Positions 51,726 to 59,525 of a stretch of 64,000 nt of DNA are shown piece by piece. Position 1 is the stretch's first letter. Each line of letters begins with the position of its first letter. A model generated the notes under the pieces. That model ran no database searches and was not told the DNA's origin. It saw only the letters and a list, made by a program, of their open reading frames with translations. Position numbers and translations under genes: made by a program. The DNA lies in NCBI GenBank assembly GCA_039961635.1, contig JABRWB010000058.1, positions 16,796 to 80,795 of the forward strand. The letters run 5' to 3'. This stretch comes from a bacterium (GTDB taxonomy: Bacteria > 4484-113 > JAGGVC01).

Positions 51726-52297
51726 GCATTTCGATAGCACGTGTACTTGTAGACGAAAGTGAAATTCAGGAGGCCTACAAGATTTACGACAAGGCTGTGA
51801 ACGGGTGCGGGGAGAAGGTGAAGAATCGGATTGGGCATCCAGGTGGAGTAACAGACGTTTCTGTTGCATGGCACCCTGACCAGAAATTCTGGTCATTCTT
51901 CGATGCTCACCGATGTGAAAATAGATTCTGGTGCTGCTTCGGAATTGACAATCCGAAGCACAAATTCGATTTGGACATTTCCTGCGAGATTAACATCCCG
52001 TTCAAAGGCATAAACCGGCGAATTGCGGGCGTTTTTGCCAAGACGACATTCGGAAACATTGCCTTGCTTCATAGCGGCAAACTTGGTGGCGGAAGGGCCG
52101 GAATCGGACGCGAAGCGTTTTTGGATTACTACGAAGACGCTGTTTTGGTGGATGTGAATTGGCCGGATGGAGTCTTCTCAGATTTGATCTTCGTCGGCGA
52201 GCTGCAAAGTGAGGAATTTCTGGCTAAGCTTTGCCGCTTTGTAGCAAAGGCAGCCAAGTTTAAGGACTGGGCTGTGGGGAAATCAAGGTCGAGATAA
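51722..52297 (+). CDS. Hypothetical protein in the MNT/HEPN-like island
   Basis: 191 residues from ATG 51722, overlapping the second MNT gene by four bases (ATGA). The protein is soluble and mixed alpha/beta. It has a Trp/Cys-rich segment (FWSFFDAHRCENRFWCCFGID), a basic Gly-rich loop (LHSGKLGGGRAGIGREAFLDYY) and a helical C-terminus (LAKLCRFVAKAAKFKDW). No known catalytic signature was recognised. The tight coupling to two nucleotidyltransferases makes it the direct candidate partner. It is less GC-rich than the core genes, as is the rest of the island. Confidence 0.65.
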   Translation: MSISIARVLVDESEIQEAYKIYDKAVNGCGEKVKNRIGHPGGVTDVSVAWHPDQKFWSFFDAHRCENRFWCCFGIDNPKHKFDLDISCEINIPFKGINRRIAGVFAKTTFGNIALLHSGKLGGGRAGIGREAFLDYYEDAVLVDVNWPDGVFSDLIFVGELQSEEFLAKLCRFVAKAAKFKDWAVGKSRSR

Positions 52298-52326
52298 TTC
52301 TAGCCCCAGTTTGGAGGGAGTCAAAA

Positions 52327-53256
52327 TTGTCCGATATTCAGTTATCCGATTTCCGGGATATTTTGTGGGATTCAGTTTTCGCTGCCGACGACGAACCTAC
52401 ATGCGACAGCATTTGGCGGCCTTTAAAAAAAGCCGCTGACAATGCGGAAATGGAAGGAAAGTTGCATTTGGCAAACGCATATCTTCTTCTGTCTCGCTTG
52501 GCAACAATGATGTTGAATGCTGGTTTACAAGATGCGCCATTTACGCCAATGGCTATTTTGGAAGATGGAAGACGAGGCATGATTCCGGAGGATTTAGACG
52601 AAAACCAACTCGCCATTCTTAACGAACTTTCAACTTCAATACCCAACTCAGATATGAGGGCGAGGGTGGCTGATGTCCTTTGGATAAGAAAGCGCGATAT
52701 AGCGTCGGCTAAGCTGGCAATTGAGTCATATATAGAGTCAGCCTCAATAATCGAACACTCCAGTTGGCCAGCAAAATTTACAGACCGTCTTGAAAGAGCG
52801 CTACGACTGGCTATGTCAATTTCAAAGGGCAATTCAGATTACATAAACAAGGTGGTCGCTGCAATTGAAGAAACTATTGACAGGCAGTGCAATCAAGACT
52901 GGCATCTTAATCTTCGTTGCAAAAATATTATTGAGGATTTATCAAGGCTGCTTCTGGAATTCAAAATTGGAGATCCGAAAAAACATATAGCCATTTTGGA
53001 GAAACTTGTTTCGTTTTGTGAGGGCGTCCCAAATTCCACAATGGCGGACAAGGTGCTTGGTTTAGTAGCTGGATGGCAGATTTTGAATGGTAATGAACAG
53101 GGCAAGACGGAGGCGCTAGTTAGAGCCGCGGACTGCCTATTTGGCGACGCAGCTCGATGTGCTGCAGGTGACAATCCCAATAAATCGCGCGCGCTTAGCT
53201 TGCGGAAAAGGCGGTTGATAGGCTTAGGGAGGCGAACGTACCGGTCGATCAAGTAA
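52327..53256 (+). CDS. DUF7380/DUF4209-type protein, N-terminal part (frameshifted gene)
   Basis: 309 residues from TTG 52327 with GGAGG upstream. The chain is helical, with repeats resembling the N-terminal part of DUF4209-containing proteins. The last ~20 codons (after residue ~290) read as nonsense (LRKRRLIGLGRRTYRSIK). In the -1 frame, good family-like sequence begins at 53199 (AEKAVDRLREANVPVDQV) and runs straight into the next reading frame. The two frames are therefore most likely halves of one gene of about 600 codons, with one base lost near 53196-53210. Base composition is AT-rich: 52801-52860 has 25 G/C of 60. Confidence 0.7.
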   Translation: MSDIQLSDFRDILWDSVFAADDEPTCDSIWRPLKKAADNAEMEGKLHLANAYLLLSRLATMMLNAGLQDAPFTPMAILEDGRRGMIPEDLDENQLAILNELSTSIPNSDMRARVADVLWIRKRDIASAKLAIESYIESASIIEHSSWPAKFTDRLERALRLAMSISKGNSDYINKVVAAIEETIDRQCNQDWHLNLRCKNIIEDLSRLLLEFKIGDPKKHIAILEKLVSFCEGVPNSTMADKVLGLVAGWQILNGNEQGKTEALVRAADCLFGDAARCAAGDNPNKSRALSLRKRRLIGLGRRTYRSIK

Positions 53257-53276
53257 AGCAGATAAAAATCCAAATA

Positions 53277-54137
53277 GTGAATTGGCAGCGCGAAATTGCC
53301 AAGGAAATAGAGGCGAATCCAATAGTTATCGAAGGTCGAATTACTTTGCCTAGAGAAGTATTTGAAAAATCTGCGGATTCGGTAAAAGGAATGAGCCAAA
53401 TGGATGCCTTATTATCTCTTGTTTCTTTGCCTTTGCCGAATCAAGAGCCAATAGAGCATTCGCAAGATATTGGGCTTTTTCGTTCGTTGGCTTCGACGGA
53501 TTACTTCGATAAAGCGCATCGGCTTGTCGCTAAAGTACCGGCAAAAATGTCGACAAAAGAGGGCGACAGAATTAAGGCGCAGCGCGCTGAACTGAATCAA
53601 GATAACCGCATTGGATATTGCCTGTTTGTCGAAATTAGCTTGAAACCAAGGCTTTGTGTAATTAAATTAGAACACCGAAAAAGAATGAGAATAGGAGTGA
53701 TTAGGCGTGCATTGAGGGATTCCAAGAGAATTCCCCAAGCAAGAACTGAGCTATTTGCACGCGGATTGTTGGAGGGATTGAAGGGAGAGTGGGCCACATC
53801 GCTTCATTTGCTTATACCACAGACGGAAAACCTAATTCGCGAAGCTATGCGTGAGTGCGGCGTTGAAACCATAAAGGTTAAGGAGGATGGGCATCACGAG
53901 GAAATGGACTTGAATGAACTGCTTTTCAGGCCAGAATTGGGCCGGTTATTTGGGGCTCATTTTATCTCTGAGCTACGCAGCTTGCTTGTTGAACGAACGG
54001 GAATGAATTTAAGGAACAAAGTTTGCCATGGACTTATGGATTCGGATGAATTTGAAGATCAAAGTTGCATTTATTTATGGTGGTTAATACTCAAGCTTCT
54101 TTTGGAAAAGCCCCAGTTGGACATACCTTCGACATAG
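53277..54137 (+). CDS. DUF4209 protein with HEPN-like RNxxxHG motif, C-terminal part (frameshifted gene)
   Basis: 286 residues from GTG 53277; the real frame continues upstream to 53199 with no start codon, as expected for the second half of a frameshifted gene. A helical C-terminal domain carries LRNKVCHGLM with R246 and H251 (codons at 54012 and 54027). I recall RNxxxHG as the hallmark of Pfam DUF4209, and it matches the Rx4-6H active site of HEPN ribonucleases. HEPN toxins are normally paired with MNT nucleotidyltransferases, two of which lie 1.6 kb upstream in the same direction. If the frameshift is real, the toxin-like protein is inactive or made only as fragments. Confidence 0.7.
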   Translation: MNWQREIAKEIEANPIVIEGRITLPREVFEKSADSVKGMSQMDALLSLVSLPLPNQEPIEHSQDIGLFRSLASTDYFDKAHRLVAKVPAKMSTKEGDRIKAQRAELNQDNRIGYCLFVEISLKPRLCVIKLEHRKRMRIGVIRRALRDSKRIPQARTELFARGLLEGLKGEWATSLHLLIPQTENLIREAMRECGVETIKVKEDGHHEEMDLNELLFRPELGRLFGAHFISELRSLLVERTGMNLRNKVCHGLMDSDEFEDQSCIYLWWLILKLLLEKPQLDIPST

Positions 54138-54159
54138 ATATTTTGTATGCATTAAACAC

Positions 54160-54189
54160 AGGGCGGAAGCCCATTTGAGTCTCCGCCCT
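54160..54189. terminator. Bidirectional terminator hairpin
   Basis: AGGGCGGA (54160-54167) pairs perfectly with TCCGCCCT (54182-54189) across a 14-base loop, in the gap between the DUF4209 gene and asnA, which converge. A T-rich stretch follows on the minus strand. Confidence 0.6.
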
Positions 54190-54229
54190 GATCAAACGCT
54201 CGATATTGCGACCTGTGCCTGCCCAGCTC

Positions 54230-55363
54230 CTACCTCAGCAAACTTATCCCGTGCTTGCTGCAGATTTGGTGAAGCTGCTCCGGCCATACCGTCACGCTGC
54301 ACTCGCCCAGCGCGGCCTTGCGCAGCAGGTACTGGTACACGCGGCTCTGGCCGATCCCGCCGCCGATGGACAGCGGAATCTCGTCGTTCAGGATCATCTT
54401 GTGGTAGGGCAGCTCCAGGAAATGCTCCTGGCCTGAAATCTTGAGCTGCTGCACCAGCGTATCCTTGGTCACGCGGATGCCCATGCTCGAAAGCTCGTGG
54501 CGGCGCCTCGTGACCGGATTCCAGACAAGGATGTCGCCGTTCAGCCCGTGGTACTGCTTGCCGTTTTTCACGACGGTCGGCGTTATCCAATCGTCGTAAT
54601 CAGCGGCGCGCATCTCGTGCGGATAGCCGTCGTCCAGCACCGAGCCGATTCCGATTATGAAGATGGCGGGGTATTTCTGGATGACTTCAGTCTCGCGCTG
54701 CTTGCGCGGCAGGTCGGGGTACATCGCAAGGATTTCCTCGGCATGCAGGAAAGTCAGCTCTTCCGGGAAATCCGGGAATCGGCCCGCGAGCTTGGGGAAC
54801 AGCTTCATCGCGTACATCCCAGCTCCGCGAATGACCTTCCAAAGCTTTTTGACCACCATTTTAAGGAAGTCCAGGTTGCGATCCTCGGCGGTGATGACGC
54901 GCTCCCAGTCCCACTGATCGACATAGCTGGAATGGTCGTGGTCGAGGAAATAGTCCTTGCGCACGGCGCGCATATCGGTGTAGATTCCTTCTCCCACTTC
55001 GCATCCGAACTGCTTGAGGGCGAACCTCTTCCATTTCGTAGCCGCCTGGACGATTTGGGCGTCTATCTTCTTTTCAAGGCCGAGGCCGCACTGGAAGTCT
55101 ATGGGCGTGCGGCTGCCGTCGCGGTCCAGGTAGTCGTTCATTCCGCATTCCTTCGTGAGGATTAACGGACATTCGACTCGGAACAAGTTCAGTTCTTCGC
55201 AAAGCCCGTGCTCGATGTACTCCTTGATCGCGGCTATTGCTTTCTGCGTGTCCTTGGGGTCGAGAATCGGGTCGTAATCGTCCGGAAGGATTGCGTCCAC
55301 CGCTTCGTAGGTGCTGATGCCCGGCCCGGCGAGGTCCGCGCGCTTGTCTCCAACTGCTGACAT
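54230..55363 (-). CDS. asnA: Aspartate--ammonia ligase (AsnA-type asparagine synthetase)
   Basis: 377 residues from ATG 55363 behind AGGAG. It is a class II aminoacyl-tRNA-synthetase-like enzyme. FRVECPLILTKECGMNDYLDRDG, the CEVGEGIYTDMRAVRKD.....SSYVDQWDWE segment, and a late GGGIGQSRVYQYLLRKAALGE motif are the AsnA signatures. It makes asparagine from aspartate and ammonia with ATP giving AMP. It is somewhat longer than the E. coli enzyme, mainly at the N-terminus and in an insertion around residue 180-240. It is convergent with the accessory island. Confidence 0.95.
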   Translation of the reverse strand: MSAVGDKRADLAGPGISTYEAVDAILPDDYDPILDPKDTQKAIAAIKEYIEHGLCEELNLFRVECPLILTKECGMNDYLDRDGSRTPIDFQCGLGLEKKIDAQIVQAATKWKRFALKQFGCEVGEGIYTDMRAVRKDYFLDHDHSSYVDQWDWERVITAEDRNLDFLKMVVKKLWKVIRGAGMYAMKLFPKLAGRFPDFPEELTFLHAEEILAMYPDLPRKQRETEVIQKYPAIFIIGIGSVLDDGYPHEMRAADYDDWITPTVVKNGKQYHGLNGDILVWNPVTRRRHELSSMGIRVTKDTLVQQLKISGQEHFLELPYHKMILNDEIPLSIGGGIGQSRVYQYLLRKAALGECSVTVWPEQLHQICSKHGISLLR

Positions 55364-55551
55364 GTGTTTTCTCCTGTTTGATTTGGGATTAACCACCGGA
55401 CATTATTCACAACGAAGGGGCGAATCGGCAAATTCAAAAAGCTTGTTACAAAGATGCCAATCGTGGAGGCTTAACCTGCGGCTCTGCAGATCCAAACACA
55501 TGGCGAAAGAGTAGTTGTATTATTTCCGCGTTCGTTTCGCCGGAGGAGCAA

Positions 55552-56085
55552 ATGAATCCTGTTCGAACTTGCGCGTTTTTAATCGTATTCGCAGCCGCCA
55601 TGTCCGCGGGGATGCTCGACGCGGAAGAGACCCCGTTCTCGTTTTCCACTTTCGCGTTTCTTTCGGGCGAATGGTCGGACGGCGAAGGCGATATTGTCCG
55701 GGCCGCCGAGTTTCTGGGAGAAGGCTCCCTGCGATTCGATGTATCCGGCAAATCGCCTTCGGGAGCCGATTACATTGAAGTTTGGATCGCCGGCTTCGAC
55801 CCCAGGGGAATCCTTTACCTTGACGTGTACAGTCCGGGCGGGTGGCGTACGGCAATGGAAGGAAAAATGATAGTGCCGGCCAAGGTTTGGGCGTTCGAGT
55901 CCGCACCCGATCCGTCCGGAAACATGGAAAGGCGTGTATTCACGCGGCTTGGCCCGGACGAGTTCGCGTTAAAAAGCGAGGTAATGGAAGCCGGCGGAGA
56001 CGCGATTTTGACCATCGAAAAGCGGTTCCGCAAAAATTCCGCGGAACTGGTACCCCCTGTCCAGGAAGGGCAAACCGGAACTTGA
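55552..56085 (+). CDS. Secreted hypothetical protein (DUF1579-like lipocalin fold)
   Basis: 177 residues from ATG 55552 behind CGGAGGAG. The signal peptide is TCAFLIVFAAAMSAGMLDAE. The mature protein starts FAFLSGEWSDGEGDI, with a GxW element, and continues through alternating strands (YIEVWIAGFDPRGILYLDVYSPGG). The end, AILTIEKRFRK, suggests a small barrel like the DUF1579 group of lipid- or ligand-binding proteins. The resemblance is by pattern only. A TATTAT -10-like element stands about 35 bases upstream. Confidence 0.6.
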   Translation: MNPVRTCAFLIVFAAAMSAGMLDAEETPFSFSTFAFLSGEWSDGEGDIVRAAEFLGEGSLRFDVSGKSPSGADYIEVWIAGFDPRGILYLDVYSPGGWRTAMEGKMIVPAKVWAFESAPDPSGNMERRVFTRLGPDEFALKSEVMEAGGDAILTIEKRFRKNSAELVPPVQEGQTGT

Positions 56086-56434
56086 AGTCAATTTCATGTG
56101 CATCCTGGAAGGCTCGTTGTCCTGAATTGATGCGGGTTCCCGCAAACAAGACATATGTATGCGGTTAAATAGTTTACATTGTACGAATTGTTCGTTTGTT
56201 ACAAATTTGATTAGAACCTCCGCCATATGCGCACCGAATTATCGTTTTCGCGCTTGTCGTGGTATAATAGGCTGACTGCGGCGCCGGCCTGCCGGCGATG
56301 CATTTGCCCCGTCTCTTGACATTTGGCCAAAGCGGGGTAAAATGACTCAAGTTTGCAGTTGGCTTTGGAGAAGAGGTTTGCAGCTCGCATCGCCTCCTCC
56401 AACAGCGTAAGTCCAAACTAAAGGAGAAGGGAAG
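56086..56434. other. Intergenic region with two promoters and a structured leader
   Basis: No gene seen in these 349 bases. It holds a TATAAT box (56263-56268), a perfect palindrome CGCCGGC-CT-GCCGGCG (56282-56297), a good -35/-10 pair (56316-56343), and a leader hairpin before the next gene. Confidence 0.5.
56316..56343 (+). promoter_or_regulatory. Strong promoter for the following lipoprotein
   Basis: TTGACA (56316-56321), 16 bases, TAAAAT (56338-56343). This is the only consensus -35 with normal spacing seen in the window. The leader of about 85 bases can fold: TTGGAGAAGAGG pairs with CCTCCTCCAA. AAAGGAGAAGG then precedes the ATG at 56435. Confidence 0.65.
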
Positions 56435-57070
56435 ATGAGATTTGGTTTTCTGGCAGTATTGATGGCGGCTGCTCTTCTTGCGACGAGCTGCTGGGGCGGC
56501 GGCGGACGGTACCTGTGGGAAACTCCCCCGGGAGCCGGCTGGCTGCCACTTGTTGAATGGTCATGGACCGGAATGATCGACCTTACCATGGACGGCGACG
56601 GCAATTCGTACTATCACGGCTCCGACAGCATCGGCGTCGAGGATGATAGTTCGGGTGCCGCGGCCATTCTTCCTAACGACACGTACGTTACGACGAATGG
56701 CATGTCCCCCACCTGGATCAACTTCGGCGTCGGCCCGCTTGATACTGCGCCGGCGAACGCAAGCTATCCGGGCTACTACAAGATCGGCGGATGCCAGGTT
56801 ACGGTCGATACTTCGCTGGGTTCCTTCGGCACCGTATTCAGCAAGAACCTGACCATCGTTCTCCCGCTTTACCGTCAGTTCACTGCGGGCGGCGGCGTAA
56901 CGGTTTTCATGTGGGACGGTGACTCGTGGGAGCGTTTCGCGGGCGCCAGCCAGTTCAACGAGACCGTTGACACGGGCGGCTGGACGGTCACGATCCGCTA
57001 CAACAGGGGCGGCCAGTTTATGGTCGGCCTGCCGAGCACTCACGCCCAGGGAACCGGCGGCACCCAGTAA
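56435..57070 (+). CDS. Lipoprotein of unknown function
   Basis: 211 residues from ATG 56435 behind a strong AAAGGAGAAGG. The lipobox is LLATSC (Cys19), followed by a Gly-rich tether. The mature part is beta-rich, with an acidic patch (MDGDGNSYYHGSD) that could bind calcium, and a closing VTIRYNRGGQFMVGLP. The pattern suggests one or two Ig-like or jelly-roll domains. A near-consensus promoter and a structured leader predict high expression, so this may be an abundant surface protein. It is followed by a hairpin terminator. Confidence 0.7.
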   Translation: MRFGFLAVLMAAALLATSCWGGGGRYLWETPPGAGWLPLVEWSWTGMIDLTMDGDGNSYYHGSDSIGVEDDSSGAAAILPNDTYVTTNGMSPTWINFGVGPLDTAPANASYPGYYKIGGCQVTVDTSLGSFGTVFSKNLTIVLPLYRQFTAGGGVTVFMWDGDSWERFAGASQFNETVDTGGWTVTIRYNRGGQFMVGLPSTHAQGTGGTQ

Positions 57071-57100
57071 TTTCCGGTTCAACTAGGCAGAATTTTATTC

Positions 57101-57129
57101 GAGGGGCGGCGCCTAAGGCGTCGTCCCTC
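57101..57129 (+). terminator. Terminator-like hairpin after the lipoprotein gene
   Basis: GAGGGGCGGCGCC (57101-57113), loop TAA, GGCGTCGTCCCTC (57117-57129): thirteen pairs, two of them G-U. There is no T-run directly after, so termination would rely on stem strength or Rho. Confidence 0.5.
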
Positions 57130-57410
57130 GTGCCGTCAAATGCGTTTTCCCTGCCAATAAGATTCCTCGCCCCTTTTTTTATCTTGCGGCTTGCCCGCCT
57201 GTTGGCTTATTGTGCGCGTCATTAGCGCTATTAAAAAGCTGTTCCGTTGATTCGGCCTGTTGTGCCCGCTGCGAACGAAACAGATCAATTGGGCAGCAAT
57301 CCATCCGGCAATTACCGCTTTTACTTAAACTTCTTGAATCGGCCAAAAGCGGTTATCCTACACATCTTTATATTGTGAAAACACTTCACATCCGCCCGTT
57401 TTTATGCTAG

Positions 57411-57454
57411 TATAATTACGCTTTCAGCTGGTAAGTCCAGTGCCTTCAGGCACT
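57411..57454 (+). promoter_or_regulatory. gyrB promoter and leader
   Basis: TATAAT at 57411-57416. In the leader, AGTGCC-TTCA-GGCACT (57439-57454) is followed by a T-rich TTTGCTTTT, then GGAG and the ATG at 57477. An alternative CTGG-TAAGT-CCAG stem (57428-57440) shares bases with it, so two exclusive folds are possible, as in an attenuator. Confidence 0.5.
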
Positions 57455-57476
57455 TTTGCTTTTGGAGCATTTTCGT

Positions 57477-59501
57477 ATGGCTGTGTCGAAGAAAGGTCAG
57501 AAAAACCATGCCGGCGCCCCGAACAATTCGGGCGGCGCCGACTTTGATTTGGGCGGCAACCCGGAGGCCGATACAGCGCAGGATGCGGCACCTTCGGCCG
57601 ATGTCGAAGTTGTGGAAGGAGACTACGGAGCCGATCAGATCCAGGTTCTCAAGGGTTTGGCGGGAGTGCGCCACAGGCCGGCGATGTACATCGGCTCCAC
57701 CGGCGAGGCCGGCCTTCACCATCTCGTATACGAAATCGTGGACAACGCCATTGACGAGGTTATGGCGGGCCATGCCAAGAATATCACGGTCGAGATACTC
57801 ACAGACCGCGGAATCCGGGTTACCGACGACGGCCGCGGCATTCCCGTTGACGTTATGGAGAGCGAGGGCAAAAGCGCTCTCGAAGTAATCCTTACCACGC
57901 TTCACGCGGGCGGAAAGTTCGGCGGCGGCGCCTATAAAGTATCGGGCGGGCTGCACGGAGTCGGCGCCAGCGTCGTAAACGCGCTGTCCCAAAAATATAT
58001 AACCGAAGTACATCGCGACGGAGTTATTACGCGCATCGTTTGCGAACGCGGCGAGGTTACGGAGCCTGTCAAGGTCAGCGGCAAAACAAGAAAGCGCGGC
58101 ACCGTTGTCACGTTTTGGCCGGATCCGGATGTTTTCGAGACTACGGATTTCAAATTCCCCATTCTTGAAGAGCGGCTTAGGGAGCTTGCTTTTTTGAATG
58201 CCGGCCTGAAAATCGATTTGATCGATCACCGCGACGGCGAGAAAGCGTCTTTCAAGGCGGTTGGAGGTCTGGGCGAATTCGTCAAGTGGCTCAACCGCAA
58301 CCGGGAAACGATGCACAAACCGGTGATGTTCGAGCACAAGATAAATTCGACCCGCATCGAAGTGTCGCTGCAATTCACTACGGGTTACAACGAGCGCATT
58401 TTGGGCTTCGCCAACAATATTTTTACCAAGGACGGCGGTACGCACATCGTCGGCTTCAAAACCGCGCTCACGCGCGTAGTGAACAACTACGCCAAGAAAA
58501 ACGACCTCTACAAAGCGAACGAAGAAGTGCCGTCCGGCGACGACGTGCGAGAGGGCGTGACGGCGGTTGTCAGCGTCTGGCTGGAGCATCCGCAGTTCGA
58601 GGGCCAAACGAAATCACAGCTCGGCAACACGGACGTTCAGGGCATGGTGGAAGTGGCGGTGGGTGAGCACCTTTCCGCTTATTTCGACGAAAATCCGCCA
58701 ATCGCAAAAAAAATCGTAGCCAAGGCGCAGGCTTCCTGCCGCGCGCGGCTTGCGGCGAAGCGGGCGCGCGACATCGCACGCAAGAAAGCCGGATTCGACA
58801 GCTCGCTTCCCGGCAAACTGGCCGACTGCGCGGAGCGCGACAACCATCGCACGGAGCTTTTCATCGTGGAGGGAGACAGCGCGGCAGGCCCCGCCAAGAA
58901 TGGACGCGACCGCAACTTCCAGGCGATTCTGCCGATCCGCGGCAAGATTTTGAACGTGGAAAAGGCGGGCGACGCGAAGATGCTCAACAACGCGCTGATC
59001 CGCGATCTCATCACCGCGATCGGAACGAATATCGGCCAGAACTTCGACCTCGAAAACCGCAGGTACGACAAGACGATCATACTCACCGACGCGGACGTGG
59101 ACGGCAGCCATATCCAAATTCTGCTGCTCACGTTTTTCTTCAATCATATGCGGGAACTCATCGAGGCGGGACATGTTTTCATCGCGAAGAATCCGCTGTA
59201 TTGCGTAAAAAAAGGGCAGAAGCGCTTCTACGTTATGAACGACGCCGAATTGAAAGAACTTCTCAAGGAAATCGGCGAAAAGGGCGCGGAAATCACCAGA
59301 TTCAAAGGTCTGGGCGAAATGAATGCCGACCAGCTTTGGGAGACGACAATGAATCCGGAGTCGAGAACGCTGCTCAAGGTGACGATCGACGATGCCGCTC
59401 ATGCGGAAACCGTATTCACCAACCTGATGGGCAACGAAGTCGCGCCGCGAAAGAAGTTCATCACCGACTACGCCCGCGAAGTGAAAAATTTGGACATTTA
59501 G
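57477..59501 (+). CDS. gyrB: DNA gyrase subunit B
   Basis: 674 residues from ATG 57477 with GGAG before it. The GHKL ATPase shows DQIQVLKGLAGVRHRPAMYIG, EIVDNAIDEVMAG, VTDDGRGIPVD and GLHGVGASVVNALS. The TOPRIM half has FIVEGDSAAGPAKNGRDR, LPIRGKILNVEKA and ILTDADVDGSHIQILLLTFFF, and the end RFKGLGEMNADQLWETTMNPESRTL is typical. The motif reads EGDSAAG where most GyrB proteins have EGDSAGG. A ~35-residue Gly/Asn/Ala-rich N-terminal extension precedes the ATPase. It is the start of a gyrB-gyrA operon, 24 bases apart. Confidence 0.97.
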   Translation: MAVSKKGQKNHAGAPNNSGGADFDLGGNPEADTAQDAAPSADVEVVEGDYGADQIQVLKGLAGVRHRPAMYIGSTGEAGLHHLVYEIVDNAIDEVMAGHAKNITVEILTDRGIRVTDDGRGIPVDVMESEGKSALEVILTTLHAGGKFGGGAYKVSGGLHGVGASVVNALSQKYITEVHRDGVITRIVCERGEVTEPVKVSGKTRKRGTVVTFWPDPDVFETTDFKFPILEERLRELAFLNAGLKIDLIDHRDGEKASFKAVGGLGEFVKWLNRNRETMHKPVMFEHKINSTRIEVSLQFTTGYNERILGFANNIFTKDGGTHIVGFKTALTRVVNNYAKKNDLYKANEEVPSGDDVREGVTAVVSVWLEHPQFEGQTKSQLGNTDVQGMVEVAVGEHLSAYFDENPPIAKKIVAKAQASCRARLAAKRARDIARKKAGFDSSLPGKLADCAERDNHRTELFIVEGDSAAGPAKNGRDRNFQAILPIRGKILNVEKAGDAKMLNNALIRDLITAIGTNIGQNFDLENRRYDKTIILTDADVDGSHIQILLLTFFFNHMRELIEAGHVFIAKNPLYCVKKGQKRFYVMNDAELKELLKEIGEKGAEITRFKGLGEMNADQLWETTMNPESRTLLKVTIDDAAHAETVFTNLMGNEVAPRKKFITDYAREVKNLDI

Positions 59502-59525
59502 CCGCTTTCAAGCGGACAGGAACCA

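Larger units (their letters stand above)
57071..57476. other. Intergenic region before gyrB, no gene seen
   Basis: 406 bases with a terminator hairpin near the start (57101-57129), AT-rich stretches, and the gyrB promoter and leader at the end. No coding frame or structured RNA of known family is visible. Confidence 0.5.

Noticed and set aside
53196..53211. Programmed -1 frameshifting at the DUF4209 split
   Set aside because: The local sequence does not form a canonical X XXY YYZ heptamer in the upstream frame and no strong downstream stem was found; mutation or error is simpler.
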